Shown here: positions 6,922 to 10,753 of the stretch, piece after piece
Position numbering within the stretch: position 1 is the stretch's first letter
Layout of the letters: the number at the start of each line of letters is the position of its first letter
Assembly (NCBI GenBank): GCA_028291845.1
Contig: JAQGNM010000175.1
Coordinates: forward strand, 1 to 10,753
DNA length: 10,753 bases
Reading direction: 5' to 3'
Source of the DNA: Massilia sp.
GTDB taxonomy: Bacteria > Pseudomonadota > Gammaproteobacteria > Burkholderiales > Burkholderiaceae_D
Notes under the pieces: model-generated
What the model was told of the DNA's origin: nothing
Databases searched by the model: none
The model's input: the letters and a program-made list of their open reading frames with translations, nothing else
Position numbers and translations under genes: made by a program

Positions 6922-6935
6922 TTGATGAATATCAA
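6922..6935. promoter_or_regulatory. Perfect FNR/ANR box
   Basis: TTGATGAATATCAA matches the FNR-family consensus TTGAT-N4-ATCAA at all ten defined bases. It lies between the DsbA-like gene and the PRC-barrel gene, centred 85 bases before the latter's ATG. With the TATAGT hexamer at 6976-6981 as -10, the site is centred near -60, close to the usual class I activator position. FNR, ANR and related Crp-family proteins that use this half-site activate genes when oxygen is low. Confidence 0.75.
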
Positions 6936-6975
6936 AGCGCAGTGACCCTTCGCCAGCGCGCGATGCCGTCGCTCT

Positions 6976-6981
6976 TATAGT
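6976..6981 (+). promoter_or_regulatory. Candidate -10 element of the PRC-barrel gene
   Basis: TATAGT matches five of six bases of the sigma-70 -10 consensus, in an otherwise GC-rich stretch and 33 bases before the start codon. The -35 position (about 6953-6958, CCAGCG) is very poor, which fits an activator-dependent promoter served by the FNR box upstream. Confidence 0.5.
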
Positions 6982-7013
6982 GTATGAAATTGGCTAGTTG
7001 TGAAGGAGGCGTC

Positions 7014-7454
7014 ATGAAACACATGAGCGCAGTCTTAACGATGTCGCTTGTATCCCTCTGGGGTGGGCTTGCATCGGCACAGGCGCCGGCGCCGGCGCAG
7101 GCACCCGCCGCGCCGGTTGCCGGCAGGGCGCCCCTCGGCGTCACCGTGATCGAGATGGAAGCCGTTGTCGTCGGCTGGAGCGCCAAGCGCGACCTGTTCG
7201 GCAAGACGGTGGTCAATGAAAGGAACGAAAAGATCGGCAAGGTCGACGACCTGATCCTTTCTCCCACCAAGGGGGCCACCATGCCCGCGGCCTCGTTTGC
7301 CATTATCGGCGTGGGTGGCTTCCTGGGCATCGGCAAACGGGACGTTGCCATCCCGACCGATCAGTTGAAGCTCCAGAATAAACAGCTGACCTTGCCCGGG
7401 GCGACCAAGGATGCGCTGAAGGCCTTGCCACCGTTTGTGTATCAGACCAGGTAA
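7014..7454 (+). CDS. Secreted PRC-barrel domain protein
   Basis: The 146-residue protein starts at an ATG four bases after a near-ideal AAGGAGG site. Residues 1-24 form a Sec signal peptide (MKHMSAVLTMSLVSLWGG, then ASAQA as cleavage region). An Ala/Pro-rich linker follows, then a PRC-barrel domain from about residue 60: DLFGKTVVNERNEKIGKVDD, a Gly-rich turn FAIIGVGGFLGIGKRDVAIP, and a short tail ending PPFVYQTR. PRC-barrels are small beta domains that bind partners (RimM, photosynthetic reaction centre H subunit); periplasmic versions like this one are common in proteobacteria and lack a known catalytic role. The perfect FNR box upstream suggests induction under low oxygen. The gene stands alone between the DsbA-like operon and the convergent yhdH gene. 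Confidence 0.88.
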   Translation: MKHMSAVLTMSLVSLWGGLASAQAPAPAQAPAAPVAGRAPLGVTVIEMEAVVVGWSAKRDLFGKTVVNERNEKIGKVDDLILSPTKGATMPAASFAIIGVGGFLGIGKRDVAIPTDQLKLQNKQLTLPGATKDALKALPPFVYQTR

Positions 7455-7508
7455 GGCTGGCCCGGGCGTCATGCGCGAACGATTTTCCGCGCGGGAGGCG
7501 CCAGGCTG

Positions 7509-7527
7509 GCCGCGGCGCCGCCGCGGC
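7509..7527. terminator. Hairpin between convergent PRC-barrel and yhdH-type genes
   Basis: Two copies of the self-complementary octamer GCCGCGGC (7509-7516 and 7520-7527) flank GCC and can form an eight-base-pair, three-base-loop hairpin. It lies 20 bases past the stop of the minus-strand gene and 55 bases past that of the plus-strand gene, where a shared bidirectional terminator would sit. The T-run of an intrinsic terminator is missing on both strands. Confidence 0.4.
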
Positions 7528-7546
7528 ATGCAGCCCCGTGCGTTAT

Positions 7547-8536
7547 TCAGGCATTGACGTTCACCACCAGCCGGCCGCGCACCTTCCCGGCCAGCAGCTC
7601 CGGCGCGTGGGCGAGCGCCTGCGCCAAGCCGATTTCCTGCGTAATCGTCTGCAGTTTATCGGCGTCCAGTTCGCTCGCGAGTCGCTGCCATGCCGCCACC
7701 CGTTTCTGCCGCGGCGCCATCACGCTGTCGATGCCGATCAGCTTGATGCCGCGCAGGATGAATGGCGCGACCGACGCCGGAAAATCCAGGCCCTGGGCCA
7801 GCCCGCATGCTGTGACGGTGCCGCCATACCGGGTCTGTGCGACCGCATTGGCCAGCGTGTGCGAGCCGACCGAATCGACCACCCCTGCCCAGCGTTCCTT
7901 CTGCAGCGGCTTGCCGGGCGCCGACAGTGCGGCGCGATCGATGACCTCGGCCGCGCCGAGCGACTTGAGGTAATCGGCCTCGGCCAGCTTGCCGGTGGAC
8001 GCCACCACGCGGTAGCCCCAGCCGGCGAGGATCGCAATCGCGATGCTGCCGACGCCGCCGGATGCGCCGGTCACCAAGATGTCGCCGCTGTTGTTGTCGA
8101 CACCTTGCTCTTGCAGGGCCATCGCGCACAACATCGCGGTGTAGCCGGCCGTCCCGATCGCCATCGCGGTCCTGGCCGACATGCCCGGCGGCCGCGGAAT
8201 CAGCCACTCGCCTTTCAGCTTGGCACGCTGCGCCAGGCAACCCCAGTGCGATTCGCCGACACCCCAACCGTTCAGGATGAATTCGTCGCCAGCCTTCCAT
8301 TCCGGATGCGACGATGCAATGACCTCGCCCGCGCCATCGATGCCGGGCACCATCGGCCAGCTGCGCACGACAGGGGCCTTGCCGGTGATCGCCAGGCCGT
8401 CCTTGTAGTTGATGGTCGAATAATCGACGCGGACGGTCACATCGCCAGCGGCCGGCAACTGCGCGTCATCGAGTTGGCTGAGCTGGGCGGCGGTGGTGCC
8501 GTCATCGTTCTTGTTGAGCAGGATTGCTGTGAACAT
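7547..8536 (-). CDS. acuI: YhdH/AcuI-type NADPH oxidoreductase (acrylyl-CoA reductase / quinone oxidoreductase family)
   Basis: The 329-residue medium-chain dehydrogenase without zinc closely resembles E. coli YhdH and Rhodobacter AcuI, which reduce acryloyl-CoA to propionyl-CoA with NADPH. Recognisable family segments are STINYKDGLAITGKAPVVRS, PMVPGIDGAGEV, GWGVGESHWGCLAQ, IGTAGYTAMLCAMALQEQGV, the nucleotide-binding GASGGVGS (157-164), YGGTVTACGLA and PFILRGIKLIGIDSVMAP. The start is ATG 8536, preceded by GGAG at six bases; the open frame upstream adds 23 codons with no homology. The cysteines of a structural zinc site are absent, as usual for this branch. It is divergent from the LLM flavin oxidoreductase; the shared spacer carries a tandem repeat that may control both. 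By family it detoxifies reactive acrylyl or enone compounds; older annotation calls it quinone oxidoreductase. Confidence 0.93.
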   Translation of the reverse strand: MFTAILLNKNDDGTTAAQLSQLDDAQLPAAGDVTVRVDYSTINYKDGLAITGKAPVVRSWPMVPGIDGAGEVIASSHPEWKAGDEFILNGWGVGESHWGCLAQRAKLKGEWLIPRPPGMSARTAMAIGTAGYTAMLCAMALQEQGVDNNSGDILVTGASGGVGSIAIAILAGWGYRVVASTGKLAEADYLKSLGAAEVIDRAALSAPGKPLQKERWAGVVDSVGSHTLANAVAQTRYGGTVTACGLAQGLDFPASVAPFILRGIKLIGIDSVMAPRQKRVAAWQRLASELDADKLQTITQEIGLAQALAHAPELLAGKVRGRLVVNVNA

Positions 8537-8646
8537 GCGGATCTCCAAAAGTGCGTGGACCAAGGCGGCTCTGGCGAGCCCGGATCGACAAGATACACCA
8601 CTCATGCGGGCATGGTGAGCGTGCCGTCATTCGGTTCGAAGCGCGC

Positions 8647-8675
8647 TTGCAGCGGCCGCGGAACGACGCTATCTT
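8647..8675 (+). promoter_or_regulatory. Candidate promoter of the LLM oxidoreductase gene
   Basis: TTGCAG (8647-8652) and TATCTT (8670-8675) are spaced by exactly 17 bases. The -10 hexamer falls inside the first copy of the tandem repeat, so a protein bound to the repeats would block RNA polymerase. Matches to consensus are modest (3/6 and 4/6). Confidence 0.35.
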
Positions 8676-8697
8676 AGACCGGATCTATCTTAGACCG
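8669..8697. repeat. 13-bp tandem operator-like repeat between yhdH-type and LLM genes
   Basis: CTATCTTAGACCG occurs at 8669-8681 and again at 8685-8697, a period of 16 bases with a three-base spacer. Read on the other strand it is CGGTCTAAGATAG twice. Between the copies lies the imperfect palindrome TAGACCGGATCTA (8676-8688). Each repeat carries TAGACC, the half-site I recall for the TetR-family electrophile sensor NemR, although there it is inverted rather than direct. The block ends 22 bases before the LLM start codon and lies 133 bases upstream of the yhdH-type start. It is probably a regulator binding site for one or both genes. Confidence 0.6.
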
Positions 8698-8719
8698 ATT
8701 CAACGCGCGGGGTGAGATC

Positions 8720-9703
8720 ATGGCAGACATGCTGACACCGAACCGGACGGCCACGCCAGCCGATTCCAGGGGCTTCCAACGAATGTTTGCGCCGGATCGG
8801 CTGACGCTCGGTGTGTTCTTCCCGATCGAGGCTTTCTCCGGCGACCAGCCGGCGATGCGCGACCAGGAACGCCTGGCGCGGCGCGCCGAAGAACTTGGAT
8901 ACGCCGCCCTGTGGTGCCGCGACGTGCCGCTGCGCGACCCCAGCTTCGGCGATGTCGGCCAGGTGTACGATCCGTGGGTCTATCTCGGCTGGATGGCGGC
9001 GCACACCAGCGAGATCGCGCTGGCCACCGGCGCCCTGGTCCTGACCCTGCGCCACCCCTTGCACACCGCCAAGGGCGTGGCATCGGTCGACCGGCTGTCG
9101 GGCAACCGCCTGGTGCTCGGCATTGCCTCGGGCGACCGGCCGGTCGAGTTCCCGGCCTTCGGCGTCGACTTCGAACAGCGTTCGGCCCTGTTCCGCGACA
9201 ACCTGCGGGTGGTGCGCACCGTTCTCGCCGAGCAGTATCCGACACTGCAGTCGTCCTATGGCACGCTGGCCGGGACCGCCGATCTGGTGCCCAAGCCGAT
9301 CACGCCCGTGCCGATGCTGGTTACCGGTCACAGCGGGCAGCCGCTGGAATGGATCGCGAAAAATGCGGACGGCTGGATCACCTACCCGCGCGGACTGCCG
9401 CGCCAGGCCGAGGTGGCGTCGCACTGGCGCGTCGCGGTGGGAACCGCGGCGCCCGGCGTCTTCAAGCCGTTCGTGCAATCGTTCTATGTCGACCTGAGCA
9501 TTGACCCCGACGCGGCGCCAACGCCGATCCACCTGGGCTATCGCGGCGGCCGGCATTTTGTCCTGCGCTTTCTCGAGGCGGCACGCTCGATCGGGGTCAA
9601 TCACGTCATCCTTAATTTCAAGTACGGTGCGCGCAACGCCGGCGACGTGCTCGAAGAGATCGGCAAGGAAATCCTGCCGCAGCTGGCGGCATCCCAGCCC
9701 TGA
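8720..9703 (+). CDS. LLM-class flavin-dependent oxidoreductase (luciferase-like)
   Basis: The 327-residue protein has the bacterial luciferase-like TIM-barrel fold and belongs to the LLM oxidoreductases, close to the TIGR03571 group. Supporting segments are the N-terminal LGVFFPIEAFSGDQP, AEELGYAALWCRDVPLRDPSFGD, the central LATGALVLTLRHPLHTAK and DRLSGNRLVLGIASGDRP, and VPMLVTGHSGQPLEWIAKNADG, all typical of flavin and substrate binding in this family. It probably binds FMN and oxidises or reduces a small organic substrate; the substrate is unknown. ATG 8720 follows GGGGTGAG. It is divergent from the yhdH-type reductase, and the tandem repeat overlaps its probable promoter. A decayed piece of a second, closely related gene lies about 0.6 kb downstream, beyond the DUF5335 gene. 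Confidence 0.9.
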   Translation: MADMLTPNRTATPADSRGFQRMFAPDRLTLGVFFPIEAFSGDQPAMRDQERLARRAEELGYAALWCRDVPLRDPSFGDVGQVYDPWVYLGWMAAHTSEIALATGALVLTLRHPLHTAKGVASVDRLSGNRLVLGIASGDRPVEFPAFGVDFEQRSALFRDNLRVVRTVLAEQYPTLQSSYGTLAGTADLVPKPITPVPMLVTGHSGQPLEWIAKNADGWITYPRGLPRQAEVASHWRVAVGTAAPGVFKPFVQSFYVDLSIDPDAAPTPIHLGYRGGRHFVLRFLEAARSIGVNHVILNFKYGARNAGDVLEEIGKEILPQLAASQP

Positions 9704-9808
9704 GCCACAGGTCGCCGAGGTGCAGGTCGAGCAAGAACTGCAGATGGTGCGCGTGACGCGCGTCGTGATCGCGGTGCCAGGCGCAGCGCCGAACACGGAT
9801 TATGTACT

Positions 9809-9822
9809 TTGATAAAGCGCAA
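9809..9822. promoter_or_regulatory. Degenerate FNR-like site upstream of the DUF5335 gene
   Basis: TTGATAAAGCGCAA keeps eight of the ten defined FNR-box bases, including a full left half-site TTGAT and the CAA of the right half. Its centre is 93 bases before the DUF5335 ATG, similar to the 85 bases seen for the perfect box of the PRC-barrel gene. If the site sits at -41.5, the -10 falls on TACGGT (9845-9850), which keeps the T, A and final T of the consensus. Suggestive only. Confidence 0.3.
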
Positions 9823-9908
9823 ACGCGCGACTGAGTAATGGGACTACGGTGGTAAGTTCCCTGCGCCGGCGGACCGGTGCGGATGAGTGAGAGGCAGAGG
9901 TAAACATC

Positions 9909-10256
9909 ATGGCTACAGCAAAAGTTGATAAAGCGGCATGGCAGAAAACCTTTGACCAGATGTCGAAATCGATACTGGTCGGCAAGCAGGTGGAAATCGA
10001 AGTGACGGGGCTACAAATCGGCGACCAGATCGAGCAGGACTGGATTCAGTTGCTGGGCATTAGCTACGATCCCAAGGACGATGTCATCGAAATTCTCGTC
10101 GAGGGTCTGGATCACCTGATCCCCAAGCCGCGCGAAGTCTGGGTCGATCAGGGTGCCATCGGACTGATCAGCATGGAAGTGGTCGACGCCGACGACGTGC
10201 GTCAGATTATCCGGCTGCGCGAGCCGCTGATGCTGCCCTTCTCCGGCACGCCGTGA
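9909..10256 (+). CDS. DUF5335 family protein
   Basis: The 115-residue protein matches the DUF5335 pattern over its whole length: an N-terminal WQKTFDQMSKSILVGKQVEIEV, then QIEQDWIQLLGISYDPKDD, IEILVEGLDHLIPKPREVWVD, and a C-terminal MEVVDADDVRQIIRLREPLM. It is acidic and has no signal peptide or membrane segment, so it is cytosolic. No biochemical function is established for the family. AGAGG lies eight bases before the ATG. The gene is flanked by the LLM gene and a relic of an LLM paralogue, and faces the HdeD-type gene. A degenerate FNR-like site upstream raises the possibility of low-oxygen expression. Confidence 0.85.
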   Translation: MATAKVDKAAWQKTFDQMSKSILVGKQVEIEVTGLQIGDQIEQDWIQLLGISYDPKDDVIEILVEGLDHLIPKPREVWVDQGAIGLISMEVVDADDVRQIIRLREPLMLPFSGTP

Positions 10257-10275
10257 GCGCGGCCGGCAGATGATG

Positions 10276-10439
10276 GTCGGGGTGGGCGCCGCGCACGCCG
10301 CGGTGGCAACTGCGGTGCCAGGCGCCGTCAGGCCCTTCATGCAATCGTTCCATGTCGACCTGCGCGATGATCCTGACGCGGTGCCAACGCCGATCCACCG
10401 GGCTTTCGCGGTGGCAGGCATGTTGTCCTGCGCGTTCTC
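10276..10439 (+). pseudogene. Decayed internal fragment of an LLM flavin oxidoreductase gene
   Basis: Bases 10296-10439 align with 9430-9574 of the intact LLM gene at about 84% identity by hand count (22 mismatches and one single-base gap). The translated match includes PFMQSFHVDLRDDPDA here against PFVQSFYVDLSIDPDA in the intact protein, then PTPIH in both. One base is missing just after PTPIH (near 10400), which shifts the frame. Similarity continues with further indels upstream to about 10276 and stops abruptly at 10439, eight bases before the stop of the HdeD-type gene. Only about 50 of about 327 codons remain, with no start, so this is a gene relic. Confidence 0.82.
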
Positions 10440-10446
10440 CCGTCTT

Positions 10447-10753
10447 TCAGTGTGCTGGCGCAGCGCGCCGATCCCCCATCATCGACCGGCGTTCTCCGTG
10501 CGCAACCTCCTTGCCGGTTGCCACGGCCCGGGCTCGGAATGCCGCCACCAGCAACAGCGCACCGGTGACGAATGCGTACATGCTGATCAGCCATACCGTT
10601 GCCAGCGCGCCGGCTCCCGGGGCAATGAAAACGATCGCGCCGAACGCAATCGATGCCAGGCCGCTCAGTGCCAGCATCCATTCACCCTCGATTGCCTTGC
10701 GCAACCGGATTGCAGCCACGATATCCAGCACGCCCGTGACCAGGGCATTGGCG
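10447..10753 (-). CDS. HdeD/DUF308 family membrane protein (5' truncated by window)
   Basis: The frame is open to the window end, so this is the C-terminal part (102 codons) of a longer protein; family members are usually about 190 residues with six helices. Visible are LDIVAAIRLRKAIEGEWMLALSG up to the next segment, the helix SGLASIAFGAIVFIA, the short loop PGAGALA, the helix TVWLISMYAFVTGALLLVAAF, and a hydrophilic tail ending RRAAPAH. The RLRKxIEGEW turn and the PGAGALA loop are characteristic of HdeD-like DUF308 proteins, inner-membrane proteins linked in E. coli to acid resistance. The stop faces the LLM relic. The roughly 30-residue polar tail looks longer than I would expect and may be lineage-specific. 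Confidence 0.85.
   Translation of the reverse strand, partial: ANALVTGVLDIVAAIRLRKAIEGEWMLALSGLASIAFGAIVFIAPGAGALATVWLISMYAFVTGALLLVAAFRARAVATGKEVAHGERRSMMGDRRAAPAH

Noticed and set aside
7538..8677. Plus-strand open frame of 379 codons opposite the yhdH-type gene
   Set aside because: The minus strand is a near full-length YhdH/AcuI homologue, so this frame is its shadow.
9770..9785. GCGGTGCCAGGCGC resembling part of the LLM relic (10312-10325)
   Set aside because: Only about 14 bases match, in a GC-rich context, and the similarity does not extend; it is too short to call a second relic.
8690..9796. Minus-strand open frame of 368 codons opposite the LLM gene
   Set aside because: LLM motifs run through the plus frame; the minus frame has no known domain.
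1..10753. Mobile element, CRISPR, tRNA or phage system
   Set aside because: No transposase, integrase, spaced repeat array, tRNA cloverleaf or phage structural gene was recognised on either strand.

Overview
The window is GC-rich, densely coding DNA with strong G/C third-position bias. Its gene families (Tat-exported AcpA-like phosphatase, YhdH/AcuI reductase, PRC-barrel, DUF5335 and HdeD/DUF308 proteins) suggest a betaproteobacterium, probably Burkholderiales/Oxalobacteraceae (Massilia, Duganella or Janthinobacterium type). That placement is inferred from protein flavour, not from a marker gene. No tRNA, rRNA, CRISPR array, transposase or phage gene was seen.

Layout. Positions 1-1911 (+) hold the 3' part of a GAF-PAS-PAS sensor histidine kinase. 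Its end overlaps, tail to tail, a small membrane protein gene (1862-2326, -). A Tat-exported acid phosphatase/phospholipase C-like gene follows (2417-4078, -). Next come a doubtful small ORF with two CxxC pairs (4159-4335, +) and a zinc/NAD formaldehyde-dehydrogenase-type gene (4332-5480, -). Divergent from that gene is a two-gene operon of a peroxiredoxin and a cytosolic DsbA-like thioredoxin (5786-6831, +), overlapping by ATGA. A perfect FNR/ANR box then precedes a secreted PRC-barrel protein gene (7014-7454, +). The yhdH/acuI-type reductase (7547-8536, -) and an LLM flavin oxidoreductase (8720-9703, +) are divergent around a 13-bp tandem repeat. A DUF5335 gene (9909-10256, +) follows, then a decayed fragment of a second LLM gene (about 10276-10439), then the C-terminal half of an HdeD-family membrane protein (10447-10753, -).

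Taken together, the region from 4.3 kb to the right end reads as a redox and electrophile stress neighbourhood: aldehyde oxidation, peroxide reduction, thiol-disulfide exchange, enone/acrylyl-CoA reduction and a flavin oxidoreductase. It also holds small stress-associated proteins, at least one behind an oxygen-responsive FNR-type site. The sequence CNGTCTAAGAT occurs twice in tandem between yhdH and the LLM gene and once upstream of the dehydrogenase, which hints at a shared regulator or shared promoter class. There is no clear evidence for a new multi-gene system. The regulatory sites and the LLM relic are the most noteworthy non-coding signals.
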